Source: Desulfoluna butyratoxydans (GTDB taxonomy: Bacteria > Desulfobacterota > Desulfobacteria > Desulfobacterales > Desulfolunaceae). From it: DNA of 64,000 nucleotides. A program made the position numbers and the translations under genes. Below the pieces are notes generated by a model. It was not told the origin of the DNA. It did not search any database and saw only the letters and a program-made list of their open reading frames with translations. Each line of letters opens with the position of its first letter. Within the stretch, counting starts at the first letter, position 1. The stretch covers positions 372,001-436,000 of the forward strand of contig NZ_CAADHO010000001.1 in assembly GCF_900699765.1 (NCBI RefSeq). The letters run 5' to 3'. This document shows, in pieces, positions 16,707-24,982 of the stretch.

Positions 16707-19085
16707 TTACACCCTGAAGCGCCCCACCAGGGCACTGAGCTGATCTGAAAGGCCGTGAAGCTCCCGGGCGTTGGTGCGCACCTGGGCGCTGACATCGGAC
16801 ATCTCCCCTGCGGTGGTGTTGACGTCCGCGATCTCCCGGGCCATGTCCCGGGAGACCCCGGTGCTTTCAGAGATCTTGTCGGAGACCGTCTGGATCCCGG
16901 AGGAGGCCTGGTTGATGTTCCCGGAGATCTCGGCGGTGGTCACGGACTGCTCTTCAATGGCCGCGGCAATGGTGATGACGATCTGGTTCACCTGGTCCAC
17001 GACCTCTGCAATGCCATCGATCTCGGCCACGGTCTCCTCGGTGGAGGCCTGGACACCGCCGATGCGCTCCCTCACCTCCTGGTTGGACACCGCGGTCTGC
17101 TTGGCCAGCTCTTTGATCTCATCGGCCACAACGGCAAAGCCCTTGCCCGCGTCCCCGGCCCGTGCCGCCTCAATGGTGGCGTTCAGGGCCAGCAGGTTGA
17201 TCTGCTCAGAGATCTCGCCAATGGTCTCGGTGACCTTTCCGATGGCCAGGGCGGCCTCCCCAAGATCTCCCACCTTCTCCTTGGCCTGCCGGGCCTGGGT
17301 CACCGCGTCGCCGGTGATGGTGCGCGCCGACTCCGAGTTCCGGGAGATCTCCCCGATGGTGGAGGTCATCTCCTCGGTGGCCGAGGCCATGGTGTTGAGG
17401 CTGCCTGCGGAGTGCTCGGTCTCACGGGCCACATCCTCCATGTTGCAGCTCATCTGCTCCGAGGCCGCTGCCACGGTGTGAGCCTTGGAGGAGGACGCCT
17501 CGGAACCCTGGGCCATGCGACCTGCAAGATCCGTCAGCCCGGCCGAAGAGCGGGAGAGGGTCTCGGAGTTGCCCGCGATCTCCCGGATCATCTGCTGGAG
17601 CTTCTCCACAAAGAGGTTGAACCAGCGTGCCATCTCCCCCAGCTCATCACGGCTGGCAACGGCCAGGCGCTGGGTGAGGTCACCGTCCCCTTCGGCGATA
17701 TCACGAAGCATGTCACCGGCCTGCTTCAACGGACGCGTAATGGAGACAATAAGCACCAGGGCCGCCCCCACGGCCAGGGCCCCGCCGATGAGGATAAAGA
17801 TCACGATGACGGCCTTGCCCGAGGAGGCCGACTCCACAAAGGCCTTCTTGGAGCGCTTCGCCATGGTGTGTACGGTCTCGGAGGCCTCCTCAATGAGCCC
17901 CCGGGCCTCGGCGCCGGTTGCCAGCTCATGTTTGTCCTGGGCCACGTAATCGTCCCAGGTGGCCCTGTACTCTCCTGCCGATGCCCGAATGGCCTCGGTG
18001 GCCGCCTCCATCTCCATGAGGCCGTCCAGGGCCTCGGTCACCTTGCCGGGATCGGTGCGAAAAGCCAGGTAGTAAAGGGCACCCAACCGGGCATCCACCA
18101 GGGCCTCGTTCACCTTTGCCACCTGCTCCAACCGGGTGAAACCGTTTTCTATGACCCCGCCAAGCTCCCGCCCGGCTGTCTCGATGTCATCCACGTACAC
18201 CCCGGCGCAGATCACCAGGTCCCAGGCCTTGAAGTAACGCGCCACCGTCACCTTGGGGAACACGGCGTCCCCCATGCCCGGCTTGGTCCAGTAGTACTCG
18301 GTCATGGACGTGCCGTCCTTGACCGCCCCGTTGACCACATCAATCATGAAACGCTTTCCGGTCTTCTTGTCCTGGATCTTGGAAAAATCCATACCTTCCA
18401 GGCTGCGGTCCGCGCCGTGGGCCACCAGGGTAAAATCCGGCTGCATCACAAAAAAGTAGTTGCTCCCCTCAAAATGCATCTTGCGCACCACGGAAAGGGC
18501 CTCTTTCCTCGAGCGAGAGGCCTTGTACATGGCCTCAACGGCGTCGTGGGCCACGTCCACGAGGTTTCGAACAGAGGCAAAAGCGGTCTTTTTGAGGTAA
18601 TAGGTGCTGTTCTCCAGCACCTCCCCGCGAATGGCCGACTCAATGCGGCGCGCCTCTTCCTGTGTGGTGGCTCTCACCTCAGCGGCGCTCGTCAAAAGGT
18701 GCCCGCGCAGTTCGGCCTTCTTGTCCTTGGCCGCTTTCAGGGAGATGAGGTTCTTCTCGTAGAGCGTTCGCCCGGTGTTGAGCGTGTCCACCTCCCCGGT
18801 GGTCCCGGACACCCGGCCCAGCTCTTCCAGCATGGCCTTTACGATGTCCAGTCCCCTGCTCAGGGCTTCAAACTGCTCGGGTTTCCCCTCCTTGGCGTAG
18901 GCCACCTGTTCGCTTAAGGTCCCTTTAAGCTGTGTATCAAGCTCCAGGGTCATGTACCCCTGGTCCGCCTGGCGGATGACCCGGTTCAAACTGAGATAAC
19001 CTGTCCCCCCAACCACAAGGAGCACCCCCACCAGCAGGGCAAACCCTGCAATCAGTTTTTTCCTCAAACTTACCGCTGCAAACAT
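16707..19085 (-). CDS. Methyl-accepting chemotaxis protein with Cache sensor
   Basis: The 792-residue protein has an N-terminal membrane helix ([21 protein letters not shown]), a helical stretch, a periplasmic Cache-type domain (~150-300; [16 protein letters not shown] and [16 protein letters not shown]), a second membrane helix (~425-450), a HAMP linker ([20 protein letters not shown]) and the cytoplasmic signalling hairpin ([20 protein letters not shown]). It should sense a small periplasmic ligand and control CheA. GGAGGAAGGTGG just before the ATG at 19085 rules out the longer upstream start. The stop TAA overlaps an ATG of a 62-codon frame that I do not trust. No che genes are nearby. Confidence 0.92.
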   Translation of the reverse strand: MFAAVSLRKKLIAGFALLVGVLLVVGGTGYLSLNRVIRQADQGYMTLELDTQLKGTLSEQVAYAKEGKPEQFEALSRGLDIVKAMLEELGRVSGTTGEVDTLNTGRTLYEKNLISLKAAKDKKAELRGHLLTSAAEVRATTQEEARRIESAIRGEVLENSTYYLKKTAFASVRNLVDVAHDAVEAMYKASRSRKEALSVVRKMHFEGSNYFFVMQPDFTLVAHGADRSLEGMDFSKIQDKKTGKRFMIDVVNGAVKDGTSMTEYYWTKPGMGDAVFPKVTVARYFKAWDLVICAGVYVDDIETAGRELGGVIENGFTRLEQVAKVNEALVDARLGALYYLAFRTDPGKVTEALDGLMEMEAATEAIRASAGEYRATWDDYVAQDKHELATGAEARGLIEEASETVHTMAKRSKKAFVESASSGKAVIVIFILIGGALAVGAALVLIVSITRPLKQAGDMLRDIAEGDGDLTQRLAVASRDELGEMARWFNLFVEKLQQMIREIAGNSETLSRSSAGLTDLAGRMAQGSEASSSKAHTVAAASEQMSCNMEDVARETEHSAGSLNTMASATEEMTSTIGEISRNSESARTITGDAVTQARQAKEKVGDLGEAALAIGKVTETIGEISEQINLLALNATIEAARAGDAGKGFAVVADEIKELAKQTAVSNQEVRERIGGVQASTEETVAEIDGIAEVVDQVNQIVITIAAAIEEQSVTTAEISGNINQASSGIQTVSDKISESTGVSRDMAREIADVNTTAGEMSDVSAQVRTNARELHGLSDQLSALVGRFRV

Positions 19086-19363
19086 CCACCTTCCTCCGTT
19101 GTCCATGGTCCGCGTCAGGGCCACATCACACACCGCAAAAAACCCTGACCGCCGAAAAACACACTGATACATCACGTATCGACCCAGTAAACAGGGAACT
19201 TTAGGCGATTGTGCAGCTGAAAAAACAGCCTCGGAATCACATTGACAAACTGTTTATAAAACGAGATGTAACGGCGAAAGGCACACAAAGGCGGCCTTTA
19301 CGGCGGGCCTGTTGTGAGATAGAAAAAAGCAATGGACCACAACCGGAAAAAACGGAGGGAAAG

Positions 19364-19684
19364 GTGAAAGGATTGGATACCCCCAAAATCGCGTTTACCG
19401 ACGATGCAGGGCACGCCCTGCGCAAACGGGGAGGAGCCGTGACCCTCCGTATGGTGAAGAAAAAGAGCTGCGGCGGCTGACGCCCCTCAGGCCGGGCAGC
19501 CGACCTGACCCCGACAGTTCGCCGGGGCGTCCCCTTCAGGAAAAACAGTTTTCGCAAGGCCCTGGTGGACGGCATCCCCGTCTGGTACACCCCGGAGGTG
19601 CTTGCCCACAAAGGCCCCATCATTGTCAGCATCAGGCGATGGGGATTTTTGCGCCATCTCTCCGTGGAAAACCTCTGGCTTTAA
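19364..19684 (+). CDS. Probable selenoprotein with CGGU motif (HesB-like / CC-Se-motif type)
   Basis: Read through the TGA at 19478-19480, this frame gives a 106-residue protein with Sec39 in Cys36-Gly-Gly-Sec39, a CxxU redox motif. The N-terminus (IAFTDDAGHALRKRGGAVTL) recalls IscA/HesB-like proteins and the small bacterial 'CC/Se motif' (seleno)protein family known to me from annotation names. The 67 codons after TGA keep GC-rich third positions and protein-like sequence (LVDGIPVWYTPEVLAHKG) up to TAA at 19682. GGAGGGAAAG precedes the GTG start. A SECIS-like hairpin follows the TGA. Without Sec, only a 38-residue peptide results. It is divergent from the chemoreceptor gene and convergent with the HprK-like gene, ending 12 bases from it. 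Function unknown; redox or Fe-S related is inference. Confidence 0.78.
19487..19508 (+). promoter_or_regulatory. Candidate bacterial SECIS hairpin
   Basis: TCAGG (19487-19491) pairs with CCTGA (19504-19508); after a C-A mismatch, CGG (19493-19495) pairs with CCG (19500-19502), leaving the loop GCAG. The loop begins 15 bases after the UGA and its first base is G, close to the spacing and loop-G rule described for SelB-binding elements in bacteria. Folding was done by eye. Confidence 0.6.
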
Positions 19685-19696
19685 CCGGCCACCGCT

Positions 19697-20776
19697 TCAA
19701 AGCGAAAGCATGGCAAGACAGACCTTGGTCCCCTGGACAAAATCCCTGCCCCCGGATAATTCCACCACGGGCACTTTCGCCAGCAGGTCGGCATAGGCTG
19801 AGAGGGTCGGGGCCTTGGTGTCCTGCCCCTGAAACGGGCCGTAAAAAAGGCCTGTGTCCTTGGCAAAGGCCGAGAGCAGACGGACATCCCGGGGCATCTC
19901 AAGGGACCGTACAACGGTGGGAGAGCCGGTCCCGGCCCAGTTCAGGATCACCAGGCCGCTGAGGGGCGCCGTCAGGATAAAGCGGCCCGGCCCGAAAAAC
20001 CGGTGGATGGGCACGTCGTGCTTCTCTTCCACGGTCCGCAGGACATCCCGGGGCATGGCCCTGAACCGTGCCCTCTCACGGGGACCAAGAAGGCCGGAGA
20101 GCCCGGGCACGGTCAGGGCCGTCCCCGGGTTGATGCGGGGGTGCTTGGCCACCCCACACATCTCAAGGCCTGCCCCGCGTCGCGTCACCATCAGGCGATC
20201 ATTGCTCACAAACCGGGCCCCTGCGGCCATGAGGTGCAGGGCCAGGGTGGATTTTCCGGCTCCCGATACCCCGGCCACGGCAAGGCCCCTGTCCCCTGCC
20301 ACGACCCCCGCCCCATGGCCCAGCAGACTCCCCTTGCGCAGCTTCCACTCAATAAAGCGATTGTTGATAAAGTTGATCACCTGATTGGTGTTGGCGCGGC
20401 AAGGCCCCACCGCAAGATGCTCCCCTCCGCCAAAAAGAAAAAGCATGCCCGTGAGCCGTTTGCGCACCATGCGCCCGTCCGGAAAGTCTGCCCACTCCTC
20501 TTTGACCCTGGTCTTGCCGGGGGACGGTGCCTTCGGGGCAAAGGCAAAGGGGACAGACAGCACCTCGGAGTCATGGAGGCTGATGCGCACGGCAGGCGGA
20601 CCGCCGTCACAGAGGAACTCCTGAAAGTAATCGGCCAGGGCCTCTTTCAAGCCGCGAGAACTTGAGGTGACCTGCACCAGGCACCCTGCAAACCCCAGCG
20701 TGAGCCCATGGGGGGCCGGGATTCGGCTCCGCACCCGGGCCATGAGCTCTCTGCAGGTTCCGCCGGAAAGGATCAT
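19697..20776 (-). CDS. HPr kinase-related protein (HprK-related kinase B, GAK system)
   Basis: The 359-residue protein has an N-terminal domain of unknown fold and, from ~155, a P-loop kinase core of the HPrK/PEPCK-like kind: Walker A GVSGAGKST (169-177, Lys175), followed by ALHLMAAGARFVSNDRLMV. True HPr kinases phosphorylate HPr Ser46, but no HPr lies here, and this family was named only as an HPrK relative. Its start ATG overlaps the ATP-grasp stop (ATGA), so the two are translationally coupled. It is the last gene of the operon. A small-molecule or protein substrate made or modified by the ATP-grasp partner is a reasonable inference. Confidence 0.85.
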   Translation of the reverse strand: MILSGGTCRELMARVRSRIPAPHGLTLGFAGCLVQVTSSSRGLKEALADYFQEFLCDGGPPAVRISLHDSEVLSVPFAFAPKAPSPGKTRVKEEWADFPDGRMVRKRLTGMLFLFGGGEHLAVGPCRANTNQVINFINNRFIEWKLRKGSLLGHGAGVVAGDRGLAVAGVSGAGKSTLALHLMAAGARFVSNDRLMVTRRGAGLEMCGVAKHPRINPGTALTVPGLSGLLGPRERARFRAMPRDVLRTVEEKHDVPIHRFFGPGRFILTAPLSGLVILNWAGTGSPTVVRSLEMPRDVRLLSAFAKDTGLFYGPFQGQDTKAPTLSAYADLLAKVPVVELSGGRDFVQGTKVCLAMLSL

Positions 20777-21645
20777 GGCATGATCCTTTCCATGACATGG
20801 TCCACGTATCGGTCCGCCGCGTTGATGCCGGTGGTCTCCAGAATCCCCCGAAAACCACCGAACGCCGAAACCTCGAAGACATAGGGACCCTCGTCTGTGA
20901 GGGCCACGTCCACACAGGTAAAGCTCAGGTTGAACAGGGCCTGGGCCCTGCGGGCCAGCTCGACGACCTCGACAGGGGGATCAAAGGCCCGGTAGCTTCC
21001 CCCGGAGGCCGTGGTGGTATTCCACGAGCCCCCTTGCCTGCTGCGTGCGTAAGTGGCCAGGTACTTTCCGCCCACAAAGGCGATGCCCAGGTCGCGGTCC
21101 CCTATGGCAATGGATTTCTGGAGATACAGGATGGGGTTTTTCGCCTTGTAAGACCGGATAATCTCACCTGCCCCGGCCTCGTCCTTCAGGTGAACCATGC
21201 CCCGGGCCTTTGAGGTGTACAGGGGCTTCAGGATGGCCGTGCCGTAGGCCTTCAGGGCCTCCAGGGCGTCTTCTTCACTCTCGGTGACGGTGGTGGGGGG
21301 CATGGGAATCCCGGCCAGCTGAAGGGTGATGGTGCAGGAGAGGCGATCCAGAACGCGAATCAGGGACAACGGAGAGCTGAACACCTTCACCCCCCGCCCC
21401 TCCAGGTACCGAAACAGCTCCAGCCGATCCAGGAGGTCCGGGGAGTAGCGTGCGCCGATCTTTTTGATCATCAGGGCATCGAACCCTGAAAGGTCATGGG
21501 CACCGCACCGCGCTCTGCCCGAGGGCAGGTCCAGACAGATCTCATCCGGGGAGATGAGGATGCGCCGTCCGGTCCGGGCAGCCACCGCATCGGCAAGCTG
21601 CTCCGAGGACCACCCGCCCTGATTGCCGATCACGCCTATCTTCAC
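20773..21645 (-). CDS. ATP-grasp enzyme of GAK system (RimK-like)
   Basis: This 290-residue protein has the ATP-grasp layout of RimK/glutathione-synthetase-like ligases: N-terminal Rossmann-like part (KIGVIGNQGGWSSEQLADAV), central ATP-binding subdomain (GTAILKPLYTSKARGMVHL), and the C-terminal metal/ATP motif (TCVDVALTDEGPYVFEVSAFGG). Such enzymes join a carboxylate to an amine through acyl-phosphate. The GTG start at 21645 is chosen because AGGAGG stands six bases before it; the upstream TTG lacks a site. It follows the PhoU-APH gene after about 100 bases and overlaps the HprK-like gene. The name comes from recalled annotation of operons with this composition; the substrate is not known. 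Confidence 0.85.
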   Translation of the reverse strand: MKIGVIGNQGGWSSEQLADAVAARTGRRILISPDEICLDLPSGRARCGAHDLSGFDALMIKKIGARYSPDLLDRLELFRYLEGRGVKVFSSPLSLIRVLDRLSCTITLQLAGIPMPPTTVTESEEDALEALKAYGTAILKPLYTSKARGMVHLKDEAGAGEIIRSYKAKNPILYLQKSIAIGDRDLGIAFVGGKYLATYARSRQGGSWNTTTASGGSYRAFDPPVEVVELARRAQALFNLSFTCVDVALTDEGPYVFEVSAFGGFRGILETTGINAADRYVDHVMERIMP

Positions 21646-21746
21646 CGCATCCCTCCTCAATGGTTTTTTGCAAAGCGCCGCCGGGGCGAGCGCTCCATGG
21701 GTGAGTTAAGATGACGACCCTGGGGGAAACCCGACGTCAGGCCCCG

Positions 21747-23387
21747 TCAATAGTAAAGAACCTCCTCGGGAAACCGAAACGCGGCCCAGTCTCCGCCCTG
21801 GAATCCCTGGACCTTCTCCAGGAGAAACAGGGCCCGGTTATACATGGCCCGGGCAAAGTCGGTGTTAAGCTCAAAGCGGGTGGAGGTATAGAAAGACCGG
21901 GCCAGGGCAAGGGCCAGCCGAACGGCAAAGGAGGCGTCGCCGCGCTGTATGGAAAACGCTTCAACGCCCTTGTGGAACCTGCCGATGGCCCCGTTGATCC
22001 GCCGACGGCAGTCGGCGTCGAACACCGGGGTGCGAAACAGGGAGACCAGAAACACCGAGGCGTCCTGAACGTAGTCGAAGTCCCGGGATCGGTGCAGGTC
22101 GATGAAATGCACGCGCCCGGTGGCGTTATTGTACACCACGTTGCTCGTGTTGAAATCCCCGTGGATAAACACGGACACCGGAGCTGCCAGCTCCTTTTCA
22201 ATGGCCGCGCAACCGGTCAGGAGCTCCCGAACGGAATGGGCGGCGGCGCGGCCCACGGAGGTGCTCTCCCGGAAAAATGCCGGATGCACCGCCAGCACAT
22301 CGGCCAGGCGGGCCTGAATCTGGTGGATGTAGTCCGTTGCCCGGGGTGCTGTTACGGCTGTGCGGTCCCACACGGCAAACAGGGTGCGCTCAAGGGTGTC
22401 AAGGGCGCTTTTCACCACGGCCTCTTCTGCCGATCGAATCACCGCGTCCAGGGTCTCCCCCGGCAGGAACTCAAGGAGAAGGGACCCGTTCTTCCCCTGG
22501 GCATGAAAGCTGTAGACCTCGGGCACCAGGCCCGGGCAGTATTGCTGCCACCGGCTGTTGTTCTCTTTCTCCCGCCTGATTTTTTCCAAGGGTCCCTCTT
22601 TGTAGATCCGGCTCCCGGCCTCGTGCCGGGTGCCCGCGCCCCTGACCTCTCCCACCCGGCACCCGGACCGCGTGCCCTTGATGGCACGGTAATCGATGCT
22701 TTCCACGGAGTCGGCACGCCCAGACTTGGACAGGGTTTTCTTCAGGGCGTGAAACTGCTCGATGTCGATGTGTTCACCCAGAATGGAAAAAAGAATCGCC
22801 TCGCCGATGTTGAGGAGTTCACATCCCACCCGCCCCAGGTCCCTCAAAACACAGAGGACGGAAACAAGGTGCCCCGGGTCGCCCCCTTCCTGCAGGGCCG
22901 CCATGAGCTTCTCCGCACCGTTTGCGCAGGCGCGGTCCAGCTCGGACCCCACCCGGCAGATGGACAGGGCGGCGTCCATCTTGCCCTTGGCCAGGGCCCT
23001 TTGAATCGGCGCAAGGCCCGCTGTAATGGGTGAAAAAGTCCCCTCCACATCCATCGCCGCCTGGAATTCCCGGCAGCTATGGTCCGCGGCCTGCTCCGCA
23101 ACGCTTACCAGGATATCCCCGATACGTGCCAGGCTGTCGCAGATTCTCTGGGCGGCACGAACCCTGTTCACAAGGGAGCGCGACAGGGAGGCGCGGCTGT
23201 GGATGAGCCCGAAGCACTCGTTGTCCACCACGGTTTTCAGGTTGTCGATGTACCTCTTGCGAGAGTGGAGCTTGGGCATGCCCTTCCGCACGGGGTCCAG
23301 AAGGAAGATCTGGGTCCCCCGGGCCTGGGTCTCCAAAGCCAGGACAAGGAATCGGAAATGTTGGTCAAGGCCCTCCGGAGTCTCCAT
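21747..23387 (-). CDS. PhoU-like / aminoglycoside-phosphotransferase-like fusion
   Basis: Residues ~1-215 are all-helical and resemble PhoU/DUF47 bundles (NRVRAAQRICDSLARIGDILV; VLRDLGRVGCELLNIGEAIL). Residues ~260-540 form an APH/choline-kinase-like fold with the catalytic loop HGDFNTSN (His409, Asp411, Asn416) and the metal Asp430 in HFIDLH, so kinase activity is likely. The substrate is unknown; fusion to a PhoU-like module is unusual. Only three bases separate it from the amphi-Trp gene, and its ribosome binding site AGGTGAGG lies in that gene's end. Being within the GAK-type operon, it may supply a second phosphorylation step beside the HprK-like kinase. Confidence 0.82.
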   Translation of the reverse strand: METPEGLDQHFRFLVLALETQARGTQIFLLDPVRKGMPKLHSRKRYIDNLKTVVDNECFGLIHSRASLSRSLVNRVRAAQRICDSLARIGDILVSVAEQAADHSCREFQAAMDVEGTFSPITAGLAPIQRALAKGKMDAALSICRVGSELDRACANGAEKLMAALQEGGDPGHLVSVLCVLRDLGRVGCELLNIGEAILFSILGEHIDIEQFHALKKTLSKSGRADSVESIDYRAIKGTRSGCRVGEVRGAGTRHEAGSRIYKEGPLEKIRREKENNSRWQQYCPGLVPEVYSFHAQGKNGSLLLEFLPGETLDAVIRSAEEAVVKSALDTLERTLFAVWDRTAVTAPRATDYIHQIQARLADVLAVHPAFFRESTSVGRAAAHSVRELLTGCAAIEKELAAPVSVFIHGDFNTSNVVYNNATGRVHFIDLHRSRDFDYVQDASVFLVSLFRTPVFDADCRRRINGAIGRFHKGVEAFSIQRGDASFAVRLALALARSFYTSTRFELNTDFARAMYNRALFLLEKVQGFQGGDWAAFRFPEEVLYY

Positions 23388-23390
23388 GGG

Positions 23391-23657
23391 TTACCTCACC
23401 TGCAACGGGGGGTCCCCTTGCCCCTCCTGGGTCTCACCGTCTCGCCAGCTCACGGTGATGCTCAGCTTGGTGTGACCCGCCTTTTTTTTGGCTTTCACCG
23501 TAAAATTGAGGAGCCCGGACGGGTGGAGGTCGATGGCGGCTCCGTTGGTGGACAACGCGATGGCCCCCTTGCGAAAGCCCTCGGTAAGGGAGGTCAGAAA
23601 TGCCGTGATGGTGTCGTTGTCCTGAAGGGAATCGAAAAGAAATTTTTCATCGGACAT
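23391..23657 (-). CDS. amphi-Trp domain protein
   Basis: The protein has 88 residues. It reads EKFLFDSLQDNDTITAFLTS, then FRKGAIALST, IDLHPSGLLNFTVKAKKK and KLSITVSWRD, the short amphipathic strand pattern with a C-terminal Trp that defines amphi-Trp proteins. The function is not known; the domain is often found in small proteins beside GAK-type genes and in haloarchaea. The start at 23657 is set by CAGGAG eight bases upstream; longer frames upstream are not supported. It lies 100 bases after the PHP-like gene and three bases before the PhoU-APH gene. Confidence 0.85.
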   Translation of the reverse strand: MSDEKFLFDSLQDNDTITAFLTSLTEGFRKGAIALSTNGAAIDLHPSGLLNFTVKAKKKAGHTKLSITVSWRDGETQEGQGDPPLQVR

Positions 23658-23757
23658 GGAAGGGCTCCTGAAGGTGTGAATGGAATGGCCGGTCAGTCCC
23701 AAACCCGAAGACAACTCACGCTCTCCGGCCTGTGGGTGCCTGTTGCGCACGATACGG

Positions 23758-24924
23758 TTACCCCTTGAGGCGCTCCCTGTACTCACGAATGACAGAGCGC
23801 CTGCTGACGCCGTGGATCACCAGCTTCTTCCGGATATCCAGGTTGTCCCAGGCAGGCTGGTAACCGATCTCACGGCTTGCCTTGGCCTCGTCCTGAAGCT
23901 CCCTGGCCTTGGTTTTTTCTCCCATGTGGCAGTCATCCCCCATGAAAATCAGCTGCTTTCGCCGAGTTGCGGCGTTCTTTCGGTTCTGATCGTTCACAAC
24001 GGAGATGAGAAACTCGGTGTAGCGCTGGGACTGGGGGTTCCAGGTCTCGATGCCGTCCACGTCGTAGCCGGCAAGAAGGATGGGCCAGAACTCCTCCGGA
24101 TGGGGAATCACAACCCCTCCCCCCAAGTTGCGGGCCTCTTCGATGACCTCGGAGGCCCGGTAGAAATAGCTCAAGGGGAAATGGGCCTTGACGATCTGCT
24201 TGACCGCCTGCAGGTAAGCCTGGACCCGGCCGATGGCAAGGTCACCCACCTCGGGGCGCAGGGTGTCGAACCAGTTTTTGAGGAGCTTGTTTTTCACGGA
24301 GATGGCAGGAACCTTGGGCCAGTTTTCATCCAGAAGCGTCTGGATGCGGGTCACCTGGGCCCGGGTAAAGGCGACGACCTCAGCATCGGCCCCCGTGGCC
24401 ATGGCCGCCTGATTGATCCTCTCCTCCCGGGGCTTGATGATGGTGTCCATGAAATCAAAGAGCTGGGAAGAGCGGTACTTTGCGGTGAGCTCCAGCATGG
24501 ATTTGAGCACATGGGCTTCCTGGACCTTCTCGTCGGTGAAATGGAGCAGCAGCTGCACCTTGCTTTTGAACTTTTTGGCGTAGCAGTCCACCTCCACACC
24601 GCTGTAGCCGCCCCAGCTCATCATCTGGTTGTGCTGTGTGGGAATGATCAGGGCTTCCTGGATATTGGGAAAGGCCGCCTTCAATCGCTGCCTGATCAAG
24701 GACATGGGGACAAACTCGGGGTGCCAGTGAACCGCCAGGAGCGCCTCCTGGCGATGATGCACCACAGGGGGCCGTGTAACCTGCTCCACCTGCCAGGGAG
24801 CAAGCTCCGTTGCCACGAGCCCCAGAAAACGTTCCAGGTCCCCTTCGGCGACTTCGGAGGAAAATCCCTGCCGGGGAAAAAGCCTTCGCCCGACCTCTTC
24901 GGATGACATGGTTTTGTCTGTCAT
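23758..24924 (-). CDS. PHP-like putative metal-dependent hydrolase
   Basis: The 388-residue protein contains histidine clusters at places expected for a PHP-type phosphoesterase: HWHPEF (His66, His68), VVIPHPEEFWP, DVDGIETWNPQSQRYTEF and FMGDDCHMGEK. The order HxH, later H, Glu and DxH matches the PHP metal site, but the first 60 residues and the middle helical insertion (~110-230) are atypical, so the fold is inferred. It would act on a phosphate ester in the cytoplasm. AAAGGA eight bases upstream fixes the start. It is the second gene of the operon after the CofD-like protein. Confidence 0.75.
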   Translation of the reverse strand: MTDKTMSSEEVGRRLFPRQGFSSEVAEGDLERFLGLVATELAPWQVEQVTRPPVVHHRQEALLAVHWHPEFVPMSLIRQRLKAAFPNIQEALIIPTQHNQMMSWGGYSGVEVDCYAKKFKSKVQLLLHFTDEKVQEAHVLKSMLELTAKYRSSQLFDFMDTIIKPREERINQAAMATGADAEVVAFTRAQVTRIQTLLDENWPKVPAISVKNKLLKNWFDTLRPEVGDLAIGRVQAYLQAVKQIVKAHFPLSYFYRASEVIEEARNLGGGVVIPHPEEFWPILLAGYDVDGIETWNPQSQRYTEFLISVVNDQNRKNAATRRKQLIFMGDDCHMGEKTKARELQDEAKASREIGYQPAWDNLDIRKKLVIHGVSRRSVIREYRERLKG

Positions 24925-24982
24925 GGCCTCTTTCCTTTGCCCTGCCCGGGACGGGCACGGCGACCAGAGGATCCAACGGCCC

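Noticed and set aside
16519..16707. A 62-codon frame whose ATG overlaps the chemoreceptor stop (TAATG)
   Set aside because: It spans GC-rich hairpins, has no recognisable domain and an odd composition; the overlap alone is weak evidence.
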